The notes: generated by a model not told the origin, from the letters alone. Shown: positions 1 to 8,083, numbered from the stretch's first letter. The stretch: 64,000 nt of DNA from Acidicapsa dinghuensis (GCF_025685685.1 NZ_JAGSYH010000003.1:558001-622000), one strand, 5' to 3'. A program made the numbers and translations.

Positions 1-749
1 CGCAACATCGTCACCACATCCCGCTCAAGCTCGGCGTCAAAGAGATGCGGATGCTGCTCCCGCACAATACTCACCACTTCAAACGCGAATTCCAAATGTG
101 CGCTTTCGTCACGAAAGACCCAGTTCGTTCCAGCTGCGAGGCCATTGAGCAATCCCCGTGATCGCAGAAAATACACATAAGCAAACGCAGCAAAGAAAAA
201 CAGCCCTTCAATACAGCCGGCGAAGCAGATCAGATTGAGCAGAAACTGCTTCTGATGTTCTTCAGTGCGGAGTTCGTCGAGTTGCTGGATAGAGTCCATC
301 CACTTCATGCAGAAGTCGGCTTTTTTGCTGATCGAGGGGATGTTTTCTACTGCAGCGAAAGCGGCGGCACGAGCGTCCGGGTCGGGCACGTAGTTGTCGA
401 GCAGCGTCAGGTAGAACTGCACATGCACTGCCTCTTCAAAGAGCTGGCGCGAGAGATAGAGCCGGGCTTCGGGTGAGTTGATGTGCTTGTAGAGATTGAG
501 CACGAGGTTGTTGGAGACGATGGAGTCGCCGGTGGCAAAGAAGGCAACGAGGCGCTGGATGAGGTGCGTCTCGGCTGGCGTCAATCGCGAGCGCAGGTCT
601 ACCAGGTCGGTCGAGAAGTCGACTTCTTCAACGGTCCAGGTGTTCTTGATGCCATTTTTGAACATGTCGAAGAAGACCGGGTACTGCATAGGGCGCAGGG
701 TGAGCGAGAGGCCGGGGTCGAGGATGCTGTTCGGGGCTTTGGTGGACAT
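1..749 (-). CDS. nrdB: Class Ia ribonucleotide reductase beta subunit (partial, N-terminal part)
   Basis: The reading frame starts at 749 and runs off the left edge, so about 249 N-terminal residues of a protein that is usually near 350 are visible. NrdB houses the diferric-tyrosyl radical that the alpha subunit needs to reduce ribonucleotides. Iron ligands expected in the family are visible: an Asp in the GDSIV segment, an EExxH helix (FEEAVHVQFY) with the radical Tyr four residues after the His, and a second ExxH (DESAHLEF). It lies downstream of nrdA on the same strand, separated by about 315 bp of repeats, and is probably in the same B12-controlled transcription unit. Family assignment is firm; the C-terminus is not in the window. 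Confidence 0.95.
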   Translation of the reverse strand, partial: MSTKAPNSILDPGLSLTLRPMQYPVFFDMFKNGIKNTWTVEEVDFSTDLVDLRSRLTPAETHLIQRLVAFFATGDSIVSNNLVLNLYKHINSPEARLYLSRQLFEEAVHVQFYLTLLDNYVPDPDARAAAFAAVENIPSISKKADFCMKWMDSIQQLDELRTEEHQKQFLLNLICFAGCIEGLFFFAAFAYVYFLRSRGLLNGLAAGTNWVFRDESAHLEFAFEVVSIVREQHPHLFDAELERDVVTML

Positions 750-770
750 TGAGAACTCCTGATCTTCTTT

Positions 771-1062
771 GGAAATTGCTCCACGTGGAACATTTTTGAT
801 GCGGGAAATTGCTCCACGTAGAGCAATTGCGAACCCAGGTCTCAAAATCGAGACCTGGGGCACCCGCTTGATTGGTACTTCGGAATTGCTCCTCGTGGAA
901 CACTTTTGGGCGAACGGTAATGGGTTTGGCGAGGTTTGTTGGAAATCGCCTGATTTCAGATGCTTGCAATTGCGTACAATTTTGGGTGTTTGTGCCTTGT
1001 TACAGCGAATGGAAAGTTGCTCCACGGAACGCGGTGTGGAGCAATTTCCTGTGGAGCAATTT
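771..1062. repeat. nrdA-nrdB spacer filled with CACGTG-type repeats and a REP-like hairpin
   Basis: The 315-bp spacer has no gene. On the minus strand it holds several copies of a unit resembling TTCCACGTGGAGCAATTTCC: near 778-791 (best, GTTCCACGTGGAGC), 811-824, 888-901, 1016-1035 (degenerate), and half copies at 1033-1047 and 1048-1062 in the opposite orientation. A perfect 10-bp hairpin (CCCAGGTCTC / GAGACCTGGG) sits at 834-859 and looks like a dispersed palindromic repeat. The best core differs by one base from the Pseudomonas-type parS core GTTCCACGTGGAAC. Whether these are parS-like sites, a regulatory array or inert repeats cannot be decided here. Confidence 0.6.
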
Positions 1063-1064
1063 GG

Positions 1065-3545
1065 CTACTGGCAGGCTTCGCAACTGCCGGGGTTTTCGAG
1101 GGAGCAGGCTATGGCCTGGCTGGCTGTGTACTGCGGTGCGGGCGGCGCTTCCGCGGCCGGACGGGCCGCATGTGCGACGGTTGTCTTGGAGATCTTGGTT
1201 GCGGGACGCGAGCGCAGGTAGTAGGTGGTCTTGATGCCGCGCTTCCAGGCGTACATGTACATGCTGCTCAGGCGGCCGATGTTGGGCGACTCCGAGAAGA
1301 GATTGAGCGACTGGCTCTGGTCCAGGTACGCTCCGCGATCGGCGGCCATGTCGATGAGCGAGCGCATGGGAATCTCCCAGACGGTGCGGTAGATCAATTT
1401 CAGTTCGGCGGGGATCTCGGCGATGGACTGGATCGATCCCTCGGCGAGCTTGATGCGTGTGCGCATCTCTTCCGACCACAGCCCGAGCCCCTTGAGCTCG
1501 TTCACAAGGTAGCGGTTGATCTGCATGAATTCGCCGGAGAGCGTCTCGCGCTTGAAGAGATTGGAGATCTGGGGCTCGATGCACTCGTAGCAGCCGACGA
1601 TGGAGGCGATGGTTGCTGTCGGCGCGATGGCGATGAGTAGCGAGTTGCGCAGGCCGTGCTTGGCGATGCGAGCTTTCAGCGCGTCCCAGCGTGCGGCGTC
1701 CGTCGGCTTCACACCCCAGAGATCGAACTGCAGCTCGCCCTTCGCAGCGCGAGTTTCACCGAAGGCTTCATGCGGACCGCTGTGCTCGGCCAGCTCGCAC
1801 GATGCGGAGAGTGCGTGGAAGTAAATCTCTTCCTGAATGCGGGCCGAGAGCTCGCGAGCTTCCGGGGAATCGAAGGCCCAGCGGAGTTGGAAGAAGACAT
1901 CCTGCAGGCCCATGAGGCCGAGGCCGACGGGACGCCAGCGCGAGTTCGATCCGGCTGCCTGCGGGATGGGATAGAAGTTGATGTCTATGACGCGGTCGAG
2001 CATGGGCACGGCGTGGCGCACGGTGGCGGCGAGTTTGTCGAAGTCGAACTTGCCATCCGTAATGTGGCGGCCAAGATTGATGGAGCCGAGATTGCAGACG
2101 GCGGTTTCGGCCTTTGAAGTGACCTCGGTGATCTCGGTGCAGAGATTGGAGAGATGCACGACGTTGCCGGGATTGCCGATCTCGTTTGTGCCGGTCTGGT
2201 TGCACTTGATGTTGCAGGCGTCTTTGAAGACCATCCAGCCGTTGCCGGTTTCGGCGAGTGTGCGCATCATGCGCGCGTAGAGATCGCGAGCCTTGATCTG
2301 GCGCTTGTAAATCTTCTTCGCTTCGGCTTCTTCATAGGCAGTCTGGAAGGCTGGACCGTAAAGATCGGTCAGGTTGGGCACATCTTTGGGATCGAAGAGC
2401 GACCACTGGCCGTCGGCTTCGACGCGCTGCATGAAGAGGTCGGGAATCCAGTTGGCGAGATTGAGATTGTAGGTGCGACGGGCCTGATCGCCGGTGTTAT
2501 CGCGCATTTCGAGGAAGCTCTCGACGTCGGCGTGCCACGGCTCGAGATAGACGCAGCATGCGCCTTTGCGCTTGCCGCCCTGGTTGACGGCGGCGACGCT
2601 CGCATCGAGGGTGCGGAGCCAGGGAACGATGCCATTGGACAATCCGTTGGTGGCGCGGATGAGGGAGCCTTCGCTGCGGATGCGATGGAAGGCGAGGCCG
2701 ATGCCTCCGGAGAACTTCGACAGCAGCGCGACCTGCTTGTAGGTGTCGTAGATGGAGTCGAGCGAGTCGGACGGCGAATCGAGTAGGTAGCAGCTCGACA
2801 TCTGGCTGTGCTTGGTGCCGCTGTTGAAGAGGGTCGGCGAGCTTGGCAGATAGTCGTGTGAAGCGAGCAGGCGATAAAAGTTGACGGCCTCGTTTACGGT
2901 TGTGGACAACCCTGACGAAACGCGGAGGAAGAAGTATTGCGGCGTCTCGATGACCTGGCGGGTGATGGGGTGGCGCAGCAGGTAACGGTCGTAGACGGTG
3001 CGCAGGCCGAAGTACTCGAAGCTGTCGGAGTAGCGGTCGTCGATGGCGGAGTTGAGCTTGCGCGCGTTGGCGGCGACGAACTCGGCTGCATCCTTGGAAA
3101 CGACGCCTTCGCGCGCGCCGAGCTCGACGGACTGTGAGAAGGAATAGATGTTCTGCCCGGCGACTTCTTTGGCGATGGTTTCGAGCAGGAGACGCGCCGC
3201 GAGGCGGGAGTATTCCGGCTCCTCGGCGATGAGCGAGGCGGCGGTCTGGATGGAGATGGAGTCGAGCTCGCGGGTGGAGGCACCGTTGTAGAGGCCGCCG
3301 ATGGTCTTGCTGGCTACGCGGATGGCGTCGACGTGGGGCAGGCCAGCGCAGCAGCGCTCGACGGCGCGGACGATCTTGTTGACGTCGACAGGCTCGTGGG
3401 CTCCGGAGCGCTTGCGCACCTGCATCTGCGGCGCGGCTTCGGCGGGTGGAAAGTTGGGATCGAGCTCGGTAAGGCTGGCCTGCTGGGCGGCTGGCCGGTC
3501 GGGCTCGAAAGCAGAATCGAAAGCGGGTTGCAATGTTGCGGCCAT
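1065..3545 (-). CDS. nrdA: Class Ia ribonucleotide reductase alpha subunit
   Basis: Catalytic subunit that reduces ribonucleoside diphosphates to deoxyribonucleotides in the cytoplasm. The start at 3545 (MAATLQP...) is preferred over 3587 because GGAAAGGA lies just upstream. An ATP-cone occupies roughly residues 40-135. Expected active-site residues are visible: a Cys in the MSSCYLL segment (about residue 252), the NLCTE motif (about 467-471), the Cys in AVCNLGSINL (about 484), the TTYYL tyrosine pair near the C-terminus, and C-terminal redox cysteines in CEACQ. Length (826 aa) is normal. It is first in the nrdA-nrdB order and lies behind a cobalamin riboswitch, so it is probably repressed when B12 is abundant. 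Confidence 0.96.
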   Translation of the reverse strand: MAATLQPAFDSAFEPDRPAAQQASLTELDPNFPPAEAAPQMQVRKRSGAHEPVDVNKIVRAVERCCAGLPHVDAIRVASKTIGGLYNGASTRELDSISIQTAASLIAEEPEYSRLAARLLLETIAKEVAGQNIYSFSQSVELGAREGVVSKDAAEFVAANARKLNSAIDDRYSDSFEYFGLRTVYDRYLLRHPITRQVIETPQYFFLRVSSGLSTTVNEAVNFYRLLASHDYLPSSPTLFNSGTKHSQMSSCYLLDSPSDSLDSIYDTYKQVALLSKFSGGIGLAFHRIRSEGSLIRATNGLSNGIVPWLRTLDASVAAVNQGGKRKGACCVYLEPWHADVESFLEMRDNTGDQARRTYNLNLANWIPDLFMQRVEADGQWSLFDPKDVPNLTDLYGPAFQTAYEEAEAKKIYKRQIKARDLYARMMRTLAETGNGWMVFKDACNIKCNQTGTNEIGNPGNVVHLSNLCTEITEVTSKAETAVCNLGSINLGRHITDGKFDFDKLAATVRHAVPMLDRVIDINFYPIPQAAGSNSRWRPVGLGLMGLQDVFFQLRWAFDSPEARELSARIQEEIYFHALSASCELAEHSGPHEAFGETRAAKGELQFDLWGVKPTDAARWDALKARIAKHGLRNSLLIAIAPTATIASIVGCYECIEPQISNLFKRETLSGEFMQINRYLVNELKGLGLWSEEMRTRIKLAEGSIQSIAEIPAELKLIYRTVWEIPMRSLIDMAADRGAYLDQSQSLNLFSESPNIGRLSSMYMYAWKRGIKTTYYLRSRPATKISKTTVAHAARPAAEAPPAPQYTASQAIACSLENPGSCEACQ

Positions 3546-3689
3546 TGGGGAGGGGGTCCTTTCCGGTACAGGTAGAGCAAAAATCATCAGACCGAAAGGA
3601 AACGAAGACGGACCAGTGCCTGGAAAAACCAGCCAGAAGCCGCCCGGCCTTCCCCTCGGAGGCGGTTGCGTATCTCGCGTTCGCCTGGA

Positions 3690-3905
3690 ACGCGTCTCCC
3701 GGCAGGTCTTCGGACTTGCAGGCTTGCCTACTTGCTCCAGCTTCCCAGCTCTTGCCGACCGTTGGGAGGATCGGGCGTTCGCCAGTGCTTTTGACCTTTG
3801 CAGGCCTGGAGGGTTCGTTCCTGTTTACCGCTGCGGGGCAGTTCCGGAGTTGCACCGGATTCCCTTTTCAGGTGAATCGGAGGATTCACCACCGAAAGCA
3901 GTTTC
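3690..3905 (-). promoter_or_regulatory. Cobalamin (B12) riboswitch upstream of nrdA
   Basis: Read on the minus strand, the region contains the conserved aptamer blocks in order: GGTGAATC and AAAGGGAATCCGGTGCAA, then AACTGCCCCGCAGCGGTAA, a central variable part with CACTGG and GGGAAG, and finally the B12 box AGTCCGAAGACCTGCC at about 3698-3722. A GC-rich hairpin follows between the aptamer and the nrdA start and may be the expression platform. Boundaries are approximate. B12 riboswitches ahead of B12-independent class I RNR genes are known in other bacteria, where they silence the oxygen-dependent enzyme when a B12-dependent class II enzyme can work. Confidence 0.93.
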
Positions 3906-4060
3906 GACTATATCGCGGGTCTGGTGGCTGGTCAACGTCTATATGTTGGGGTGGGTGTGGAAATGGGTACAAGTGGGAAATGGGAGTGTGGAGTGTGAAA
4001 AGCGGAGGAAGCGGGGGCATGGGCCTCCCGCAATAGAATTCGAGAATCGAGGATATATCC

Positions 4061-4834
4061 ATGCTTCGCGATTTCTTGGAGTCATTGCGGCCAGACAAGG
4101 ACCTTCTGTTATCGGAGATTTCAAAGCATATTAGTGACGATATGCTCGCGAAGATTGCGCTAGCTGACTATGGCCAAGACCAAGAGCAGCATTTCGCAGC
4201 ACTTCGATTGCTTCGAGATAAGCACATCTTTGCTGAACCGATGCATTGGTACCCCTGCGAGGTTCTAGAACTGGTTCGCTATTCCGAGCCGGACGGCAGC
4301 CCGGAGCCGGAGCGGGAAAAGGAACATTGGATTCGCGCATTCTCGAGCGCAGCACTACTTCGTGCGATGCAATCACCTTGGAACTACAGCGCCGATGGGG
4401 CGAGCCCGAGTCTCAGCTTGATCCAGTTAATCGGCAGTCTTGAGGCGCTGCCGATTAATTTCAGTGGAAGCGCGGTTCGCTTTCTTGCGTGGATGATGCT
4501 GCATCCTAATCTTGAACAAGGAGACGAGCAGCCGATTTACTACGGCATCGCCTTGTTGTGGCTCGCACTACGCATCCCTGATCTTCCCTTCGATCAGGAC
4601 CTTTTAGAGCTTGCGGAATGGGTTGTCCGGCGAGAAGCCGAGATTCGCGAAGGATGCCCTTGGGCGTTTGATCGATGGCTGCTTGGCATTGCACATGATC
4701 CACCGCCGTCTAAGTGGGAGCCGCTTGGCACAAGGCTCGCCAATCTGGATCTCAGCGGTCGATCAAGGGAATTACGAAATTGGATAAAGCTCATTGGACT
4801 GGAACTGGCTGGACAGTCGTTTTCAGGGGCATGA
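4061..4834 (+). CDS. Protein of unknown function (257 aa)
   Basis: I do not recognise this protein. It is acidic, Leu/Trp-rich and apparently all-helical, with no signal peptide, no clear membrane span and no obvious catalytic motif. Trp-rich stretches (HWYPCEVLELVRY, IALLWLALRIPDLPF) and the helical pattern recall immunity or helical-repeat proteins, but that is only an impression. It starts about 150 bp beyond the B12 riboswitch and is transcribed away from nrdA, so it is not part of the RNR operon. The last few codons run into a palindromic repeat that recurs at 5581-5635, so the C-terminus may have been rewritten by repeat insertion. Confidence 0.6.
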   Translation: MLRDFLESLRPDKDLLLSEISKHISDDMLAKIALADYGQDQEQHFAALRLLRDKHIFAEPMHWYPCEVLELVRYSEPDGSPEPEREKEHWIRAFSSAALLRAMQSPWNYSADGASPSLSLIQLIGSLEALPINFSGSAVRFLAWMMLHPNLEQGDEQPIYYGIALLWLALRIPDLPFDQDLLELAEWVVRREAEIREGCPWAFDRWLLGIAHDPPPSKWEPLGTRLANLDLSGRSRELRNWIKLIGLELAGQSFSGA

Positions 4835-4873
4835 ATGCCCCTGCTCCCTCCCGGTTCGCGCTTTGCGCGAATA
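4819..4873. repeat. Palindromic intergenic repeat, copy 1
   Basis: This segment holds the palindrome CAGGGGCATGAATGCCCCTG followed by CTCCCTCCCGGTTCGCGC and a TTGCGCGAA half-palindrome. It is nearly identical to 5581-5635. It overlaps the last codons of the gene ending at 4834. Confidence 0.75.
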
Positions 4874-4882
4874 TGGCTCGTC

Positions 4883-5509
4883 TTAAGAGCGATGAGGCTG
4901 CGCTGAAACTGGAGAATCTGTGGAGCTCAACAACTTCAATAGATCAGGCTGCTTTATCCCGTCGGTTTGGACGACGTGCCAGCCGTTCACATCTTGCCAT
5001 TGCGCGTACCAATACCGGTACGAGTTGCCATCGGGTATGTAGGCCATTAAGCTGCCTCTCTTGTCCTTTTCCGATTCACCGCTGTACCAAACCAACAGCG
5101 TGCCGGGAGCAATTTCTGAGGCCTTCCTTCTTAAGGCATGCCTGCTTCGGATCTTTTGATGGATTGGCGATCCTGCGTCTACTTCCTCGTAATACGGTGC
5201 GGTGAATCGACGCTGTGAAACAACTCTGTTCGGAACGAACGGCGGAATTCTCGTCCCGCTTCCCCGATAGAACGCAGCGACATGCGGTATCGGCAGGCCA
5301 GAAAATCCTAGCCATTTTTGCCCGAACCAGTTGTCGACCTTGATCACGATCAGGCTTTCCGGCTTCTCATTGCGAAGCAGTCCCTCGATTACTTCGTTGA
5401 CCGCAGCCACGAATCCCACAGCATCGTTTTCTGACGCTTCAATGCGCATGTGAACAAATATCCCATGAATGGAGAGTTGTTGAGTATCTCTGCGCGAAAA
5501 AGCAATCAT
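4883..5509 (-). CDS. Protein of unknown function (208 aa)
   Basis: No family is recognised. The frame could start at 5509 or at an internal Met at 5449 (MRIEASEN). The first codons of the longer form fall inside a 16-bp sequence that is repeated at 5832-5847, so the true N-terminus is doubtful. The body contains a mixed alpha/beta segment with conserved-looking aromatic positions (LLVWYSGES, YRYWYAQWQDVNGWHVVQTDG). No signal peptide or membrane span is obvious. It is convergent with the 4061-4834 gene, with about 50 bp of repeat-derived sequence between them. Confidence 0.5.
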   Translation of the reverse strand: MIAFSRRDTQQLSIHGIFVHMRIEASENDAVGFVAAVNEVIEGLLRNEKPESLIVIKVDNWFGQKWLGFSGLPIPHVAAFYRGSGTRIPPFVPNRVVSQRRFTAPYYEEVDAGSPIHQKIRSRHALRRKASEIAPGTLLVWYSGESEKDKRGSLMAYIPDGNSYRYWYAQWQDVNGWHVVQTDGIKQPDLLKLLSSTDSPVSAQPHRS

Positions 5510-5847
5510 TTGGATTCCGCTAGATCGGTGGTGACTACAAGGAAGGCCCGCGGCTGAAGCCGCTTTCTTTTCCGGGCTGATTTTTCAGGGGCATGAATGC
5601 CCCTGCTCCCTCCGGTTCGCGCTTTCGCGCGAATGGGGTTTGTTGGTGGAACCGCCTGGGCGGAATCCCACTCATTCGGCAGAGTGCGCCGAATGAATGG
5701 GGTACCCCGGTGATGGTGATTCGGGCGAAAAGCAGAGACAACAGCAGATCCCCTTCGGGGATGACAAACAAAAAAGCAAGGACAAAGGCAATGGACACTC
5801 CAGTGGCCGTTAAACTCGGTGGCCATTGAACATCTCTGCGCGAAAAA
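5486..5847. repeat. Mosaic of tandem palindromes bounded by a 16-bp direct repeat
   Basis: The stretch 5510-5903 has no convincing gene. ATCTCTGCGCGAAAAA occurs at 5486-5501 and again at 5832-5847. Between them lie at least five hairpin-forming segments: GCGGCTGAAGCCGC (5550-5563), the CAGGGGCAT palindrome (about 5586-5605), TTCGCGC/GCGCGAA (about 5615-5635), a long stem around TCATTCGGC/GCCGAATGA (about 5667-5700), and ATCCCCTTCGGGGAT (about 5748-5762). The second and third also occur at 4819-4873. This resembles composite REP/BIME arrays. Long open frames across it are by-products of the composition. Confidence 0.7.
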
Positions 5848-5903
5848 ACGTATGGCTTTGCATCCCGATAGACCGCTGGTTGCGGAATAGAGAGTAGAAG
5901 CGC

Positions 5904-6440
5904 ATGAGAGAGCCGAGATGGCAGCCGGATTTCGAAGAGTTAGTGGAGGAGCACCAGTCGATGGTCTTCTCGCTGGCCTGGCGAATAACCGGCGACCGGG
6001 GACTGGCGGAGGAACTGGCGCAGGATGTGCTGCTGGAACTGGACCGGAACCTGGGCAAGATGAAGTCGGCCGAGCATGCGCGCTGGTGGCTGCGGCAGGT
6101 GACGATGCATCGCTGTGCGGATGCATTGCGAAGGCGCAGGACGCGGACCACCAGTCTTGGCACCGATGTATGGGTGGAGCTTGAGGAACGGCACGTGTTG
6201 ATCGAGCCATTCGATGAGGATGGTCCATTGAGCGCGCGGATTGAGGAGTTGCTTGCGGGTTTGCCGGAGTCGCAGAGGGCAGCACTGGTGCTGCGATACC
6301 AGGAAGAGATGACGCCGGAGGAGATTGCAGCGATGGTGAAGTCTCCGTTGGCGACGGTGAAAAGCCAGTTGCAGCGCGGGTTGAAGCTGTTGCGGGCGAG
6401 AGCCGGGGAAACCCTGAAGGAGTATGTGCGTGGAGCATAG
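5904..6440 (+). CDS. ECF-type RNA polymerase sigma factor
   Basis: A 178-residue sigma-70 family protein of ECF size. Region 2 spans about residues 10-80 (EELVEEHQSMVFSLAWRITGD...AEELAQDVLLELDRN, then ARWWLRQVTMHRCADALRRRR). Region 4 spans about 112-165 (LAGLPESQRAALVLRYQEEMTPEEIAAM with the helix-turn-helix LATVKSQLQRGLKLLRAR). It redirects RNA polymerase to its own promoters. The next three genes follow in the same direction with overlaps or very short gaps, so it heads an operon with a membrane protein (likely anti-sigma) and two exported proteins. Confidence 0.93.
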   Translation: MREPRWQPDFEELVEEHQSMVFSLAWRITGDRGLAEELAQDVLLELDRNLGKMKSAEHARWWLRQVTMHRCADALRRRRTRTTSLGTDVWVELEERHVLIEPFDEDGPLSARIEELLAGLPESQRAALVLRYQEEMTPEEIAAMVKSPLATVKSQLQRGLKLLRARAGETLKEYVRGA

Positions 6441-6444
6441 CAGG

Positions 6445-6810
6445 ATGGACCACGAGAACGAGCAGGAGCTGGCTGAGTTTGAGCAGCGGCTGCGGATGGC
6501 GATGCAGCGGCGTGAGGCTCCGATGGGGCTGAAGGCGCGGGTGCTGGCGGAGTCAAGGGCGCGGCGGCAGCACAGGTTTGCCGAGGGCGGCGGCTGGATG
6601 TTGCAGCGGATTGCGGCTTCGGCGGTGCTGGCGGCGATTGCGAGCGGAATTGTGGTCTACCACCAGATGGAAGTGCGGTCGGTGGAGCGGCAGAAGGGTG
6701 AAGAAGCGAAGGCACAGGTGATGCTGGCGCTTCGGATCACGAATCGGGCGCTCGACCGGATTAATGACCGGATTAACGACAAATCAAGCTCCAGCGAAGA
6801 GAATCGCTGA
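6445..6810 (+). CDS. Small membrane protein, likely anti-sigma partner
   Basis: A short single-span protein. Residues 1-45 form a charged helical region (LAEFEQRLRMAMQRREAPMGLKARVLAESRARR), then one transmembrane helix (about residues 50-70, IAASAVLAAIASGIVVY), then a charged tail that may be coiled. No zinc-finger HxxxCxxC motif is visible. The start at 6445 is preferred; an upstream ATG at 6424 overlaps the sigma gene by 17 bp but its SD-like sequence lies too close. Position directly after an ECF sigma gene suggests it holds that sigma factor at the membrane. This is inferred from context, not homology. Confidence 0.75.
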   Translation: MDHENEQELAEFEQRLRMAMQRREAPMGLKARVLAESRARRQHRFAEGGGWMLQRIAASAVLAAIASGIVVYHQMEVRSVERQKGEEAKAQVMLALRITNRALDRINDRINDKSSSSEENR

Positions 6811-6835
6811 TCGGCGGCGGGAGAAAGAGGACGGG

Positions 6836-7423
6836 ATGAAAGCGACGAGAGTGTGGGCGGGAATGTTGGCGGTTGGTATGGGGATTGCGCTGGTGATGGC
6901 GGCGCGCGCGCAGGATGAGCTGCCGATGCCTTCGCCGGCAGAGAAGGTGTTGGCGGACAAGGCGAAGCATGTGACAGAGGTGACGCTGGATAAGAGCATG
7001 CTGGCCTTTGCAGCGAAGTTCATTGACAAGGATGAGGGTGACGATAAGGACTCGCAGGCCGTGAAGGACATGATCCGAAACCTGAAGGGCGTGTACGTGC
7101 GCGACTACGAGTTCGATAAGGACAATTCGTATTCTGCGGCTGACCTGGCCGCGTTGCGCAAGTACTTTGAGGGTTCGGAGTGGTCTCCGATGGTGCATGA
7201 ACGGACGAAGGGCGAGCCTGAAGGTACGGATGTGTACGTGAAGCTGGTCAATGGCCAGATGCAGGGTTTGTATGTGCTGGATGCCGAGCCGAGGGAGCTT
7301 TCGCTGGTGCTGATTCTGGGGCCGATCGATATCGATAAGGTTGCGGAGTTGAGCGGGAACTTTGGGATTCCGAAGGAAGCGGGCAAGCGCATCAAGAAGG
7401 CTGAGAAGGAGGCCGGCAAATGA
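6836..7423 (+). CDS. Exported DUF4252-like protein
   Basis: About 195 residues with a signal peptide (residues 1-25, hydrophobic core then ARA-Q). The body (KAKHVTEVTLDKSMLAFAAKFI...IRNLKGVYVRDYEFDKDNSY...LVNGQMQGLYVLDAEPRELSLVLILGPIDIDKVAELSG) matches the general pattern of DUF4252 proteins. The start at 6836 is used because the signal peptide begins there. It overlaps the next gene by 4 bp (ATGA). It is likely exported and could be an output or sensory partner of the sigma/anti-sigma pair; the biochemical role is unknown. Confidence 0.8.
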   Translation: MKATRVWAGMLAVGMGIALVMAARAQDELPMPSPAEKVLADKAKHVTEVTLDKSMLAFAAKFIDKDEGDDKDSQAVKDMIRNLKGVYVRDYEFDKDNSYSAADLAALRKYFEGSEWSPMVHERTKGEPEGTDVYVKLVNGQMQGLYVLDAEPRELSLVLILGPIDIDKVAELSGNFGIPKEAGKRIKKAEKEAGK

Positions 7424-7998
7424 AGCAGGCATGGTATCCGGTGGCGGTGGGAATGGGCATAGCTGCCGTGATGACTCCGGCGATCATGCTGGCGATGGGC
7501 GGCGGTTTTGGCGGGGGCGGGTTCGATCCGGTGGTACATGGCATTGAGTCGCGCTATCACGTGCATGCGAACAAGATTCCGTTTATGGGGCTGATCAGCG
7601 GCATTGCACATGTTGCTTCGCATGGCGGCGTGGGCGGGCTGCATGTGGCGGAGATCGAACACTTCGACGAAGATGTGGACGGCGCGGAGCTGACGTCGAT
7701 TGTGGAGCAGCATGTAGGCAAGGGCTGGGGACGGATGATTCGCGAGACGAGCAAGGACGGAAGCGAGCAGACGCTGATCTACACGAAACCCCAGGGCGAC
7801 CGGATGGCGATGCTGATTGTGGATCTGGATGGGCATGAGATGGATGTGGTGCAGGTGTCGGTTGATCCGAATCATCTGGATGACGACATGTCGCCGTTCC
7901 ATCACAAGCATCATCAGTACACGGGTGGGTCGGATAATCAGGATCACTCGCCGAAGGATGCGGACAAGAGCGATTCGGCGGATGAGGGTGCTGAGTAG
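7420..7998 (+). CDS. Exported His-rich protein of the same operon
   Basis: 192 residues, start overlapping the previous stop. It begins with a signal-like hydrophobic segment (AVGMGIAAVMTPAIMLAMGGG), followed by a Gly-rich linker and a domain with the same general organisation as the preceding DUF4252-like protein (VAEIEHFDEDVDGAEL...MIRETSKDGSEQTLIYTKPQGDRMAMLIVDLDGHEMDVVQVSVDP). The C-terminal 40 residues are acidic and His-rich (FHHKHHQY...), which could bind metal. It is probably a diverged duplicate of its neighbour acting in the cell envelope. No specific function is recognised. Confidence 0.7.
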   Translation: MKQAWYPVAVGMGIAAVMTPAIMLAMGGGFGGGGFDPVVHGIESRYHVHANKIPFMGLISGIAHVASHGGVGGLHVAEIEHFDEDVDGAELTSIVEQHVGKGWGRMIRETSKDGSEQTLIYTKPQGDRMAMLIVDLDGHEMDVVQVSVDPNHLDDDMSPFHHKHHQYTGGSDNQDHSPKDADKSDSADEGAE

Positions 7999-8083
7999 AT
8001 TTTCGGACAAAAAGTCGAAACAGGGTATGCGCGGTGTGGAATCAAGTCATCCATTCCGCGCATTTCTGTTTTGTGCGTAGACT

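Noticed and set aside
834-859. nrdA terminator at the CCCAGGTCTC hairpin
   Set aside because: No T-run follows in the nrd direction, and the hairpin looks like a dispersed palindromic repeat; nrdB would also be cut off.
960-2786. Long plus-strand open frames opposite nrdA (for example 960-1640 and 2154-2786)
   Set aside because: They are antisense to a well-supported gene, lack family resemblance and ribosome sites, and arise from GC-rich codon bias.
2497-3855. A 452-residue minus-strand frame covering the riboswitch and the 5' part of nrdA
   Set aside because: It is an alternate frame of nrdA continuing through the B12 aptamer; the translated product is Arg/Pro-rich with no domain.
5506-6715. 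Minus-strand frames of about 300 residues opposite the ECF sigma gene
   Set aside because: They run through palindromic repeats and antisense to the sigma operon; low-complexity Pro/Ser/Ala product.
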